Below, in pieces: positions 35,737 through 45,619 of a stretch of DNA of 64,000 nt (the first letter of the stretch is position 1; every line of letters starts with the position of its first letter). This DNA comes from CAZHNW01 sp942491575 (GTDB lineage: Bacteria > Spirochaetota > UBA4802 > UBA5550). The DNA lies in NCBI GenBank assembly GCA_942491575.1, contig CALOBT010000025.1, positions 2,728,001-2,792,000 on the forward strand, written 5' to 3'. The translations under genes were made by a program, and so were the position numbers. The notes beneath the pieces were generated by a model. The model was not told where the DNA came from. It saw only the letters and a list, made by a program, of their open reading frames with translations, and made no database searches.

Positions 35737-36117
35737 TCAGGCCCTGCAATCTCTGCAAATGCCGTTAAAATCAATCCTGTATCCGGTCACAGTAAAGTCC
35801 GGTACAGCCTTTTTAAAATCAACATGTTCTTCAAGGTTTAAATCCAACCAGACATCCTCTATTTTGCCGCATTTCATGCAGATGATATGATAATGTTCTT
35901 CAACATTTCCATCATAATGGGCAGAATCACCGGGGATATTAATTTTTACAATCTTCCCATCCCCGTTAAGCTGATCCAGATTCCGGTATACCGTGGCAAT
36001 ACCAAGACCCGGAAACTCCTTCTTCATTTTTTCAAAAATATCCTCAGCGGTTGGGTGATAATTTTTAACTGAAAGAACCCGAAGGATTCCTTCTCTCTGT
36101 TTTGATTTTCTTTGCAT
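35737..36117 (-). CDS. perR: Fur-family peroxide regulator, PerR type (second copy)
   Basis: The product has 126 residues and is a clear paralogue of the neighbouring regulator: same HPTAEDIF...GLGIATVYRNLDQL winged helix, His75/His77, Cys80/Cys83 and C-terminal CRDC. It too has Asp at position 88 (GKIEDV), the PerR-type residue. The two share the TVYRNLDQL core but differ in the hinge (NGDGKIVKINIPGDSAHY), so they may sense or bind different things. It is a single gene, 246 bases upstream of the first copy, with a candidate promoter at 36203-36231. Confidence 0.9.
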   Translation of the reverse strand: MQRKSKQREGILRVLSVKNYHPTAEDIFEKMKKEFPGLGIATVYRNLDQLNGDGKIVKINIPGDSAHYDGNVEEHYHIICMKCGKIEDVWLDLNLEEHVDFKKAVPDFTVTGYRIDFNGICRDCRA

Positions 36118-36202
36118 TATGTTTTCTTGAAAAAATATATTCTTCAGCTTCCATGTGAGAGAAATAATATCGGGTACTCAGCTAAACCATCAGATTACTC
36201 TG

Positions 36203-36287
36203 AAGATACTGCCGCAATATTTGTCTGTCAAGGGTGAAATTAAACTGAAAGGTGAATTATAACAGGAAAATTATCAATACTGATAAT
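36203..36287 (-). promoter_or_regulatory. Candidate promoter and inverted repeat upstream of the second PerR-type gene
   Basis: On the minus strand TTGACA (36226-36231) and TATCTT (36203-36208) are 17 bases apart. Farther upstream ATTATCA-ATAC-TGATAAT (36270-36287) uses the same half-sites as the Fur box but pointing outward, 4 bases apart. The divergent SGNH hydrolase gene could use the same element. The remainder of the 36118-36425 gap has nothing else I can support. Confidence 0.4.
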
Positions 36288-36425
36288 ATATGTGAATTGA
36301 TATAAATTAACGCAAAATGGATGTTTTCCAAAAAAAGAGCCCTATTTTAATTATTTCCTGTACTCCTGCCCTGAAAAGTTATAAAAATTCTTATAACCTG
36401 AAAATACTTTAAAAAGAGTGCAGCC

Positions 36426-37298
36426 ATGAAAATCATAATTATTATTCTTTCATCTTTTCTCTTATGCTGCGTTGTTTCCGCAATCATAATATATGCATAC
36501 GTCTATCATGATGCCCAGGCGCTTCCGAGTAACAGTCCCGGCAACTACCTCAGTTTTAATAAAATATTAAAACAGGATAAGCCCCTGGTTATCTGTGCCG
36601 GGGACAGCATCACTCACGGCACTGTCAGCGTCAATTATGTCAATATACTTGGAAAACGCCTCAATACAAAAGAATTTGCATTCGTAAATGCCGGAATTAA
36701 CTCAGAGCTGGCATGGAACCTGAAACAGCGACTCGATGAAATTATATCCTGCCACCCCGCCTTTATCACAATTCTTATCGGAAGCAATGATGCCAATGGG
36801 ACACTCGACCCGAAGACTGCAGCAAGACAAATAAAATCGATGAAACTTCCGCAGAGCCCCGGCCCTGAATGGTTCAGAAAAAACCTGGAGGAGGTATGCA
36901 GCATCCTGAAAGAAAAAACATCTGCCAAGATTGCCCTGCTTTCACTTCCCCCCATTGGGGAGGAAACAAACAGTAACGCTTACCGTCGTGCCGCAGAGTA
37001 CAGTACCATTATAAAAGAAACAGCAAAAAAAATGAAAGTTGCCTACCTGCCCCTGAATGAAACCATGGACAGGGGCCTGATCAGTAAAAAGACAAAACCG
37101 AAGGTAATCTACCGCGGTGATCCGGAACCGGTTCTCTACAAAACCCTTGCACAGCACTACCTGGGACGCATGAGTTTCGATGAAATTGCAGAGCGTAATG
37201 GTTTTCTCTACCTGACAGACCTGCTGCACCTCAACACCCGCGGCGCCGAATTGACCGCAGATCTAATTGAAAATTTTATTTTAAGGCATTACAGGTAG
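36426..37298 (+). CDS. SGNH/GDSL-type hydrolase, membrane anchored
   Basis: The product has 290 residues. An N-terminal helix (residues 3-24) is either a signal anchor or an uncleaved signal. SGNH blocks are visible: GDSITHG (nucleophile Ser, near residue 62), a Gly in NAGINSEL, IGSNDAN (block III Asn, near 118) and DLLHLN (Asp/His, near 272). It should be an esterase or lipase-like enzyme acting outside the inner membrane. It is monocistronic; the substrate is unknown. Confidence 0.85.
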   Translation: MKIIIIILSSFLLCCVVSAIIIYAYVYHDAQALPSNSPGNYLSFNKILKQDKPLVICAGDSITHGTVSVNYVNILGKRLNTKEFAFVNAGINSELAWNLKQRLDEIISCHPAFITILIGSNDANGTLDPKTAARQIKSMKLPQSPGPEWFRKNLEEVCSILKEKTSAKIALLSLPPIGEETNSNAYRRAAEYSTIIKETAKKMKVAYLPLNETMDRGLISKKTKPKVIYRGDPEPVLYKTLAQHYLGRMSFDEIAERNGFLYLTDLLHLNTRGAELTADLIENFILRHYR

Positions 37299-37674
37299 TT
37301 ATGCCTGAACCGACTCTTTATTACCCTTTCATATAATACTTTACATAATTATATCCCTTTAAAACTTTAAAATCGAAACAAGAATTGTTAATAGCTAATT
37401 TTATTAAAAATTTAATATTTTATTTATTCCAGCTAAATTTCAAGGGGCAAATATTTAGCCCGATTAAACTATTGTAATTATCAGCATATATTGATATAAT
37501 TATATGTTATTATTTTACACAATTGTAACATTATAAAATCAGGCAGTAGCTTTTTTTAATTGATGCTGGAATGCGTCATTACTATCTTGCAAACTGCCCT
37601 CATAATAAAAGAAGAGGGGATTGCCCCTGCTAAAAATATAATCTTTAACCGGCATAGAAAAGGAGAAATGGTAG
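37299..37674 (+). other. AT-rich gap before gltB
   Basis: This 376-base stretch contains no gene that I can support. It holds two short GC hairpins: GGGC/GCCC around 37444-37460, and AGGGG-ATTG-CCCCT around 37615-37628, about 45 bases before the gltB start. The second could be part of the gltB leader. I see no clear sigma-70 or sigma-54 promoter and no recognised riboswitch. Confidence 0.4.
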
Positions 37675-40600
37675 ATGATGAGCTATCCTAAAAATCAGGG
37701 ATTGTACGACAGCTCCCATGAACACGACGCATGCGGCATCGGCTTTGTCGCGAACATAAAAGGAAAAAAATCTTTCGATATTATCACACGTGGCCTCGAG
37801 GTGCTTGAACGCATGGAACACCGCGGTGCAGAGGGTGCAGATAATAAAACCGGTGATGGTTCCGGTATCATGATCCAGATTCCCTTCGACTTCTATTCTG
37901 AAGTAGTGGAGAATCTCCCGGAACCTGGTAACTATTCCACGGGACTGGTTTTCCTTCCCCAAAATAAAATTGAACGTGAAGCCTGTATGGCTGAACTGGA
38001 AAAAATTATAAAAGGAGAGGGTCAGAAATTCATCACATGGCGGGATGTCCCGGTAGATGATTCCGATATCGGTAAAATTGCAAAGGATGCAGAACCCGTT
38101 ATAAAGCAGATCTTTTTTTCAGGTAAAAAAGGTCAGGACCAGGAAGCCCTGGAGCGCAAATCATATATTATTCGTAAAATGGTTGAATCAAAGGTCCGCA
38201 GTATGGACCTGAAGGAAGGCGCCTCTTTCTATCTTCCTTCCCTCTCTTCCAAAACAATTGTCTACAAGGGCATGCTGGCACCTGACCAGGTTAAGAGCTA
38301 CTTCCCCGATCTACAGGATGAAAGGATGGAGAGCGCAATTTCTCTCGTACACTCCCGTTTCTCCACCAACACCTTCCCCTCATGGGACCTGGCACAGCCT
38401 TTCAGAATGCTTGCCCACAACGGTGAGATCAATACGGTAAAGGGGAACCGATTCTGGATGCAGGCGCGGGAGTCTACCTTTGCCTCACCAATCTTCGGCG
38501 AAGACATTAAAAAGATACTCCCAGTCATCGAACCCGGAAAGAGTGACTCCGCTTCATTCGACAACGCCCTTGAGATGCTGGTTGCAACGGGACGTTCACT
38601 TCCCCATGCGCTGATGATGCTGATTCCCGAATCCTGGAATGACAAAAATCCCATACCTCAGGATCTTAAATATTTTTACGAATACCATTCCACCTTCATG
38701 GAACCGTGGGACGGTCCCGCATCAATGGTTTTCTGTGATGGAAGGTTCATCGGCGGTACCCTCGACCGTAACGGCCTGCGTCCATCAAGATATGTTATCA
38801 CCAAAGATGACATGATTGTAATGGGATCCGAAGTCGGTGTTCAAAACTTCCCCCCTGAAAAAATCTCATACAAGGGGCGTCTAATGCCTGGCAAACTTCT
38901 CCTGGTTGACACAGAGGAAGGACGTATAATCCCTGATGAAGAAATCAAGGACAAAATCGCTCATCAGAAACCATACCGGAAATGGGTTGAAGACAACAGG
39001 GTAGTTATCTCTGACATCGAACTCGACAGAAAAATTTCCGTCGATATGCCGGAGGAAAAACTCCTCAGTCTCCAGATAATGCATGGCTACAACCGTGAGG
39101 CAATCGATGAACTTATTATGCCCATGGCCATCAGCGGCATGGAACCTACGGGCTCCATGGGAACAGATACACCCCTTGCAGTTTTCTCAGACAAACCGCA
39201 GCGCCTCTTTCACTATTTCAAGCAGCAGTTTGCACAGGTAACAAATCCGGCTATTGACCCTATTCGGGAAGAGCTGGTGATGACCCTGACCAGCTATATC
39301 GGTTCCGAAACCAATCTTCTGGACGAGACGCCTGCGCACTGCAAAATGATAAAATACTTCAGGCCCATTTTTACAAACTGTGAACTCGAATCCATTCGGG
39401 ACAGTTCCAATCCTGATTTTAAATCAGTGACCCTTGACATTACCTTCCCTGCCGATGGGGGAGAAAATGCCCTGGCGGAAGCGATAGAAAATCTCTGCAA
39501 CAAGGCTGAGGAGAGTATAGATAAGGGTATTAACTTTCTGGTTCTCTCTGACAGGAAGGCAGACAAAGACAATATTCCCATGCCGTCACTCCTCGCATGT
39601 GCCGGCGTTCACCATCACCTGATTCGTAAAAAGAAAAGAAAAAGCTGCGGTATCATTCTTGAAAGCGGAGAACCACGGGAGGTTATGCACTTTGCCCTCC
39701 TCTTCAGTTACGGTGTCAGCGCTATTAATCCCTACGGTGTTTACGCAACCATCAACAAGCTGATGAAAGAGGGAAAATTTCCGGCAGAACTGGAATACAA
39801 AACCCTTGAAGATAATTTCATTAAGGCCGTGGACAAGGGTATACTGAAGGTCCTCTCCAAGATGGGAACAAGTACCCTCAGAAGTTACCGCGGGGCCCAG
39901 ATTGTTGAAGCTGTGGGACTTTCACAGGAACTGATCGACCTCTACTTCACAGGAACGGCATCCCGTATCGGCGGTGTGGGCATCAGCGAGCTCGGAAAGG
40001 AAGCCTTTCTGCAGCATCAAAAGGCCTTTGTGGGCGGACAGAAGACTCTCGAATCAGAGGGCGTCTACAGTTACCGAAAAGGCGGCGAAAAACACGCCTG
40101 GAGCCCCGAGGCTATTCACATGGTCCAGTGGGCAACCCGCACAAATGACTACAAAAAATACAAGGAATTCTCAAAAATCGTTGATGATCATAACAGGCGA
40201 CCATCGGTTATCCGAGGTCTCCTCGACTTCACCCCCCAGGTTGCCATTTCACTCGACGAGGTAGAATCCGAAGAGGCTATTATGGCCCGTCTCACAACCG
40301 GCGCCATGTCCTTCGGTTCCATCAGCAAGGAGGCCCACGAGGCCATTGCTGTGGCAATGAACCACATAGGGGGCCGCAGCAACTCCGGTGAGGGTGGAGA
40401 AGATCCGAAACGCTTTAAAAGACGGAGTGACGGAACATGGCCGCGCAGTGCCATCAAGCAGGTTGCATCGGGTCGTTTCGGTGTAACCAGCAATTACCTC
40501 GCCAATGCCGATGAAATTCAAATCAAGGTTGCCCAGGGAGCGAAACCTGGAGAGGGGGGACAGTTACCCGGTCACAAGGTTGATAAAATTATTGCAAAAA

Positions 40601-42222
40601 CAAGATATTCAACCCCCGGTGTGACTCTCATTTCCCCGCCGCCACACCATGATATCTATTCGATTGAAGACCTGGCGCAGCTCATCTATGACCTGAAAAA
40701 TGCCAACCCGGAAGCCCGCATAAGCGTAAAGCTTGTTTCGGAAGCCGGAGTCGGCACAATCGCCGCCGGTGTTGCCAAGGCCCATGCTGACAATATACTA
40801 ATCAGCGGATACGACGGTGGAACCGGTGCCAGTCCCCAGAGTTCTATCAAACATGCGGGGCTCCCCTTTGAGCTCGGACTGGCGGAGACCCACCAGACCC
40901 TGGTACTCAATGACCTCAGGGGAAGGGTTCGCCTCCAGACGGACGGACAGCTTAAAAACGGAACTGATATCGTTGTTGCCGGTATTCTCGGAGCTGAAGA
41001 ATTCGGTTTCGGCACAGCGGCACTGATTATGATGGGCTGTGTAATGATGCGTAAATGCCATTTAAATACATGCCCAGTTGGTGTTGCCACACAGCACCCG
41101 GATCTCCGCAAACGTTTTACAGGAAAGCCGGAATATCTCATCAACTACTTCAAGTTTATTGCCAGGGAAGTTCGGGAAATAATGGCAAGCCTTGGGATCA
41201 GAAAATTCGATGACCTCATCGGGCGAACGGACCTGCTGAAAAAGCGGGATGACATAACACACTGGAAGGGCAAGACAGTAGATCCTTCACTTCTTCTTTT
41301 CCGTCCGGCAGAAGCCGATGCCAATGCAAACTTCTGCGTCGAAGACCAGATTCACAAGATTCATGATGTTCTCGACCGGAAACTTATTGAACGGGCCAAA
41401 CCCGCCATGGACGAGGGGAAGGACTTCAATGCCTATATTGAAATGCCCATACAGAACCTCGACCGTACCACAGGGGCAATGCTATCATGGGAAGTTTCAA
41501 AACATTTCGGCGAGGAAGGACTCCCGGATAATACAATTCAGTGCACCTTCCGGGGCAGCGCAGGCCAGAGCTTCGGCTGTTTTCTGGCGAAGGGAATCAG
41601 CTTCCGGCTTGAGGGTGATGCCAATGACTACCTCGGTAAAGGACTCTCCGGGGGCCGCATTGTTGTTGTCCCCCCAACGGGATCAACCTTCGAACCGGAA
41701 AAAAATATTATTATCGGAAACACAGTCCTCTACGGGGCAACAGACGGTGAAGCATATATCCGCGGTGTAGCGGGAGAGCGTTTCTGCGTACGAAACAGCG
41801 GTGCCATCGCCGTTGTCGAAGGAACCGGAGACCACTGTGCTGAATACATGACGGGGGGACGCGTCATTGTTCTCGGCAAGGTAGGAAGAAACTTCGCAGC
41901 CGGTATGAGCGGTGGTATTGCCTATGTTCTCGATGAAGAGGGTGACTTTGATTTCTTCTGCAATATGGGTATGGTGGAACTGTCTCCGGTACGGGATTAT
42001 GACGACCAGGATTTTATTATCGAAACCCTGAAAAAACATGTTGAACACACAGACAGTGACAAGGCCAAGGCAATCCTTAAACAGTGGTATGAATACCTGC
42101 CGAAGTTTATCAAGGTAATGCCTCTTGAATACAAGCGGGCCATTAACGAAATGAAGATAGAACTAATTGACAAAAAACTCGAAGAAATTCGTGAAGAACA
42201 GGAACTGGAGGGGACATACTAA
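37675..42222 (+). CDS. gltB: Glutamate synthase large subunit
   Basis: The product has 1515 residues, full length. The class-II amidotransferase domain starts after a ~20-residue propeptide at the catalytic Cys in HDACGIGF. The central domain, the FMN-binding synthase domain (SGYDGGTGASP, PGEGGQLPGHKV) and the 3Fe-4S motif CVMMRKCHLNTCPVG follow. The C-terminal GXGXG beta-helix repeats (MTGGRVIVLGKVGRNFAAGMSGG) close the protein. It converts 2-oxoglutarate plus glutamine to two glutamates with the GltD electron supply. AGGAG lies 9 bases before the ATG. It overlaps gltD by one base. Confidence 0.97.
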   Translation: MMSYPKNQGLYDSSHEHDACGIGFVANIKGKKSFDIITRGLEVLERMEHRGAEGADNKTGDGSGIMIQIPFDFYSEVVENLPEPGNYSTGLVFLPQNKIEREACMAELEKIIKGEGQKFITWRDVPVDDSDIGKIAKDAEPVIKQIFFSGKKGQDQEALERKSYIIRKMVESKVRSMDLKEGASFYLPSLSSKTIVYKGMLAPDQVKSYFPDLQDERMESAISLVHSRFSTNTFPSWDLAQPFRMLAHNGEINTVKGNRFWMQARESTFASPIFGEDIKKILPVIEPGKSDSASFDNALEMLVATGRSLPHALMMLIPESWNDKNPIPQDLKYFYEYHSTFMEPWDGPASMVFCDGRFIGGTLDRNGLRPSRYVITKDDMIVMGSEVGVQNFPPEKISYKGRLMPGKLLLVDTEEGRIIPDEEIKDKIAHQKPYRKWVEDNRVVISDIELDRKISVDMPEEKLLSLQIMHGYNREAIDELIMPMAISGMEPTGSMGTDTPLAVFSDKPQRLFHYFKQQFAQVTNPAIDPIREELVMTLTSYIGSETNLLDETPAHCKMIKYFRPIFTNCELESIRDSSNPDFKSVTLDITFPADGGENALAEAIENLCNKAEESIDKGINFLVLSDRKADKDNIPMPSLLACAGVHHHLIRKKKRKSCGIILESGEPREVMHFALLFSYGVSAINPYGVYATINKLMKEGKFPAELEYKTLEDNFIKAVDKGILKVLSKMGTSTLRSYRGAQIVEAVGLSQELIDLYFTGTASRIGGVGISELGKEAFLQHQKAFVGGQKTLESEGVYSYRKGGEKHAWSPEAIHMVQWATRTNDYKKYKEFSKIVDDHNRRPSVIRGLLDFTPQVAISLDEVESEEAIMARLTTGAMSFGSISKEAHEAIAVAMNHIGGRSNSGEGGEDPKRFKRRSDGTWPRSAIKQVASGRFGVTSNYLANADEIQIKVAQGAKPGEGGQLPGHKVDKIIAKTRYSTPGVTLISPPPHHDIYSIEDLAQLIYDLKNANPEARISVKLVSEAGVGTIAAGVAKAHADNILISGYDGGTGASPQSSIKHAGLPFELGLAETHQTLVLNDLRGRVRLQTDGQLKNGTDIVVAGILGAEEFGFGTAALIMMGCVMMRKCHLNTCPVGVATQHPDLRKRFTGKPEYLINYFKFIAREVREIMASLGIRKFDDLIGRTDLLKKRDDITHWKGKTVDPSLLLFRPAEADANANFCVEDQIHKIHDVLDRKLIERAKPAMDEGKDFNAYIEMPIQNLDRTTGAMLSWEVSKHFGEEGLPDNTIQCTFRGSAGQSFGCFLAKGISFRLEGDANDYLGKGLSGGRIVVVPPTGSTFEPEKNIIIGNTVLYGATDGEAYIRGVAGERFCVRNSGAIAVVEGTGDHCAEYMTGGRVIVLGKVGRNFAAGMSGGIAYVLDEEGDFDFFCNMGMVELSPVRDYDDQDFIIETLKKHVEHTDSDKAKAILKQWYEYLPKFIKVMPLEYKRAINEMKIELIDKKLEEIREEQELEGTY

Positions 42223-43646
42223 TGGGTGATCCAAAGGGGTTTCTCAACGCCAAGAGAAGAGAATCGGGTTACAGACCAGTTGAAGAAAGGATACAGGACT
42301 ACGGTGAAGTAGAAAAACTTCTTCCGGAGGAGCAACGTAAAATGCAGGCATCACGCTGCATGGACTGTGGTGTTCCCTTCTGTCACTGGAGCTGTCCCGT
42401 GGGAAATATAATGCCTGAATGGCAGGATAAAATTTTTAAGGGTGAATGGAAGGAAGCCTACGAAATCCTTCAGGAAACAAACAACTTTCCTGAATTCACC
42501 GGACGAGTCTGCCCCGCCCTCTGTGAGGCCTCATGCGTACTGGCCCTGGGGGATGATGCGGTAACCATAAGACAGAACGAACTGGCGGTAATTGAACGTG
42601 CCTTCCAGGAGGGATTCGTCAAGGCACAGCCACCTGAAAAACGAACCGGGAAAAAAGTTGCAGTCATAGGCGGAGGTCCTGCGGGTATGGCCTGTGCAGA
42701 TCTTCTCAACAAGGCAGGGCACAGTGTCGTTCTCTATGAAGGGGAAGACAGTATAGGCGGCTATCTTCGTTTCGGCATTCCCGATTTTAAGCTGGATAAG
42801 TCCGTTATAGACCGTCGCCTGGCCCTGATGGAAACCGAGGGTGTCACCTTCAAGACGGGTACCTATGTCGGAAAGGATATCAGTATCGCACACCTGAAAA
42901 AGCAGTATGATGCCGTCTGCATAACCATAGGAGCCCGTAAGGCCCGCGATCTTTCCATACAGGGAAGAAATCAGGAGGGAATCCACTTTGCCATGGAATA
43001 CCTGGCTCAGCAGAATAAAATTGTCCGCGGTGACAAGATACCTGAAAATGAACTTATTATGGCCTATAACAAGGATGTACTTGTTATCGGCGGCGGTGAT
43101 ACCGGTTCCGACTGTGTTGGCTCTGCAAATCGACAGGGGGCCCAGTCCATCACCCAGGTGGAAATAATGTCAAAACCTTCAGAGCATCGTACGGAAAAAG
43201 AACCATGGCCACTCTGGCCTCACCTCCTTAAAAGTTCCAGTTCTCATGAAGAGGGATGTGAGCGGATGTGGAATGTCCTCACCAAGCAATTCTCTGGTGA
43301 AAATGGCAAAGTCAAGAAGGTCTCTGCAGTAAAGGTTAACTGGATTACCGATGATGAAGGCAAAATGACAATGCAGGAAATTCCAGGCACCGAATTTGAA
43401 ATTAAGGCTGACCTGGTACTGCTTGCCATGGGCTTCGAGCACGTTGTCCACGATGGCATGGTTAACGAACTGAAACTTGAACTGGACAATCGCGGGAACA
43501 TAGTAATTGATGAAAACCGAATGACCAGTGTTGACGGCGTTTTTGCCGCGGGAGATGCCTCACGCGGAGCCTCTCTGGTTGTCTGGGCCATTCAGGATGG
43601 CCGTGAATCAGCTGCGGCGATAGATGAATATTTAAGCAAAAAATAA
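42222..43646 (+). CDS. gltD: Glutamate synthase small subunit
   Basis: The product has 474 residues. N-terminal Cys clusters for 4Fe-4S (CMDCGVPFCHWSCP and CPALCEASC) are followed by the FAD site (VIGGGPAGMACADLL, near residue 147), the NADPH site (VIGGGDTGSDCVG, near 290) and the closing FAAGDASRGASLVVWAI. It passes NADPH electrons to GltB. The start ATG overlaps the gltB stop (TAATG), so the two are translationally coupled; GGAGG is present within gltB. A terminator follows. Confidence 0.97.
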   Translation: MGDPKGFLNAKRRESGYRPVEERIQDYGEVEKLLPEEQRKMQASRCMDCGVPFCHWSCPVGNIMPEWQDKIFKGEWKEAYEILQETNNFPEFTGRVCPALCEASCVLALGDDAVTIRQNELAVIERAFQEGFVKAQPPEKRTGKKVAVIGGGPAGMACADLLNKAGHSVVLYEGEDSIGGYLRFGIPDFKLDKSVIDRRLALMETEGVTFKTGTYVGKDISIAHLKKQYDAVCITIGARKARDLSIQGRNQEGIHFAMEYLAQQNKIVRGDKIPENELIMAYNKDVLVIGGGDTGSDCVGSANRQGAQSITQVEIMSKPSEHRTEKEPWPLWPHLLKSSSSHEEGCERMWNVLTKQFSGENGKVKKVSAVKVNWITDDEGKMTMQEIPGTEFEIKADLVLLAMGFEHVVHDGMVNELKLELDNRGNIVIDENRMTSVDGVFAAGDASRGASLVVWAIQDGRESAAAIDEYLSKK

Positions 43647-43665
43647 TACATGCATTCTATCCAAG

Positions 43666-43703
43666 ATAAGAAGGGGTATCCAAAAATGGGTGCCCCTTCT
43701 TAT
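43666..43703 (+). terminator. Terminator after gltBD
   Basis: ATAAGAAGGGG (43666-43676) pairs with CCCCTTCTTAT (43693-43703), 11 bp, with a partly paired loop. The following bases are TTATTAA. It lies 20 bases after the gltD stop. Confidence 0.75.
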
Positions 43704-43774
43704 TTATTAATCCAATATGTCGGCCGTATATGCTGCCGGTTTAAAACCCTGCCAGTCTCTGAAACTGGCTAGAA

Positions 43775-43930
43775 TTAACCATTCCTTCTCCCTGGTATAA
43801 TTAAAAAACAACCGGAAATATCCCTTATGGCTTCAACATTAAAACTCTTTACTATTGTACCATCCTGCGAGGAGACTTCTACTGTTACGCTGTTTTCACC
43901 CAATGCACAATCAACAAAACCTGACGTACC
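43775..43930 (-). pseudogene. Remnant of a cadherin-like (beta-sandwich) repeat protein
   Basis: The minus-strand frame, open for 51 codons between an upstream TGA and a stop at 43775, reads GTSGFVDCALGENSVTVEVS... and SQDGTIVKSFNVEAI. The GENSVTVEVSSQDGT...SFNVE pattern is the last strand pair of a bacterial cadherin-like beta-sandwich repeat, common in surface lipoproteins. It has no start codon or signal peptide, so it is probably a 3' remnant of a lost surface protein gene. Confidence 0.5.
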
Positions 43931-43962
43931 TCATAAGGAGAGACTCTAAACCAAATTGAACG

Positions 43963-43988
43963 AAGCTCCCCGCCTGCGTGGGGAGCTT
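43963..43988 (-). terminator. Hairpin after the Ig-like lipoprotein gene
   Basis: AAGCTCCCC and GGGGAGCTT form a perfect 9-bp stem with an 8-base loop, 20 bases after the stop of the Ig-like lipoprotein gene. The sequence that follows on the minus strand (CGTTCAATTT) is only moderately U-rich. Confidence 0.6.
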
Positions 43989-44008
43989 TGAATTATCCTA
44001 ATTTCAAA

Positions 44009-45619
44009 CTAAAAAGATCTTACAGGACGTATAATACCGTTATTATTCTTCGGATATGAGGCTCCTTCCAAAGGATGATAACCACCAAAGAACAATGCGT
44101 GAGTTGAGGAGACCTCAGTAGAAGTCCAATAATTTCCTAGTTCGACCCATGCAAAACCCGGTGTTGAAGGAGATTTTACCAAAACCTTCCAGACTTCACC
44201 GAGTTCATCTACCGAAGGCAGGAACCAGTCATCATATCCGTCAATCATTCCTTTGCACGACTGTGCAGCAATAGCATTCACTCCCTGAATTGAAATCATT
44301 TTTTGTGTATTTGTTTTACCAGTTCCGATCGATCTATCGACAGCACCTGTTTCTACAGATCCGTTGCTCCAGTAAACAGACGGAAGGTCCGACGATGAGA
44401 CCTCCATATAGCGCCATCCGCCAGAGTAATCCTGTTTCGCAACAAAAATCCACCCTCCCGCCGGGCCTTTATCCCTCAGCTCAAATGGCTGCCAGTTTGC
44501 ATACAATGTCATCCCCCCGGACACCATAGTTACTGTGCCCCCGGGAATACATCCCGTGCCTGAAGCATCTGCCGCGGTGTTCCAGCCCAATAATTCTCTA
44601 TCATGATAAGCCAGACTCTCTTTCGTTTTTGCAGTAAAACTCTCTCCTTCAAGATATGCCAAACTATCCGTCGGCGCTGTTCCAATCGAATTGTGATTCC
44701 CATCATACGTTACATAATAACCGGATGCTGTTAAATTGAAAAATTTAGTTATATTGGAGCCATCCTTTGTGCTAGCTGTAATGGCTGCATTGCCGGGGGA
44801 AAAAATTGAAACAAGGCCGTTTGCATCAACTGTTGCCACTGCTTCATTCGAACTGTTCCATGAAAATGATTTATTCGTTGCATCAGCAGGCAAAACAGTA
44901 GCAGTAAGCTGAATAATCTCTTTTTTGGTTGTAGAGTGTGATGAACTGCTTAACGTAACTGATTCGATTAAAATGCCTGATATGACATTTACAACACATG
45001 TACCGGTCACTCCCCAGGTTGCAGATTCAACTGTAATTACAGCCGTACCGGGAGAGACTCCGGTAACACGGCCTGTCGCATCAACTGTTGCGACAGATGA
45101 ATTGCTGCTGTTCCATGATTTCTCTGTACTGGTGGCATTAGCCGGTACAGGAACAGGAGAAAGATCTACCTGTCCAAGAATAGTTATTGTTTCTTCCGTA
45201 TTGGCAAAGCTCCATTCTGTAACCGGTATCGGCGTAGGAACAACTGTTACAGTACACTCCGCGGTAAACCCCCCTTCTACTGTTCTTGCCTGTACCATGG
45301 CGCTGCCCAGGGCGCTCCCTGTAATTTTTCCGGAAGCATCAATAGATGCAACACCGCTGGAAGGATTCCCTAAAGCGTCACGTTGAGATGTTATCTCCCA
45401 TGTCACTTCCTTGTTTTCTGTCATTGCAGGATAGACCGATGCCTTAAGCTGTTCGGTTGTATAGATTACTACTGATGCGGTTTTCGGCAGCGCCACAGCA
45501 TCCACCGGGCCGGTAAAGTCATTATAGACGTCGTAAAACGCATTGTCACACCCCGCAAAAAACATCACGGCTGATATTAATATTAAATAAAATAGTTTCC
45601 TTTTCACAATTATCACCAT
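44009..45619 (-). CDS. Modular surface lipoprotein: Big_2 repeats, InlB-type repeat, DUF1566
   Basis: The product has 536 residues. A lipoprotein signal ends at FFAGC (near residue 24). Three group-2 bacterial Ig-like domains follow (about 40-300), each ending in the typical ...ASIDASGKITGSALGSAMVQA, ...VATVDATGRVTGVSPGTAVIT or ...VATVDANGLVSIFSPGNAAIT. Next is an InlB-type beta-repeat (YYVTYDGNHN...MTLYANW, about 305-385), then a C-terminal DUF1566 domain (GGWIFVAKQDYSGGWRYMEV, WFLPSVDELGEVW, IIRPVRSF). It is probably exposed on the cell surface and may bind host, matrix or sugar ligands. No operon partner is evident. Confidence 0.88.
   Translation of the reverse strand: MVIIVKRKLFYLILISAVMFFAGCDNAFYDVYNDFTGPVDAVALPKTASVVIYTTEQLKASVYPAMTENKEVTWEITSQRDALGNPSSGVASIDASGKITGSALGSAMVQARTVEGGFTAECTVTVVPTPIPVTEWSFANTEETITILGQVDLSPVPVPANATSTEKSWNSSNSSVATVDATGRVTGVSPGTAVITVESATWGVTGTCVVNVISGILIESVTLSSSSHSTTKKEIIQLTATVLPADATNKSFSWNSSNEAVATVDANGLVSIFSPGNAAITASTKDGSNITKFFNLTASGYYVTYDGNHNSIGTAPTDSLAYLEGESFTAKTKESLAYHDRELLGWNTAADASGTGCIPGGTVTMVSGGMTLYANWQPFELRDKGPAGGWIFVAKQDYSGGWRYMEVSSSDLPSVYWSNGSVETGAVDRSIGTGKTNTQKMISIQGVNAIAAQSCKGMIDGYDDWFLPSVDELGEVWKVLVKSPSTPGFAWVELGNYWTSTEVSSTHALFFGGYHPLEGASYPKNNNGIIRPVRSF

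Noticed and set aside
37441..37630. Riboswitch or glutamine-sensing RNA before gltB
   Set aside because: Only short 4-5-bp hairpins are seen and no known conserved core could be found.
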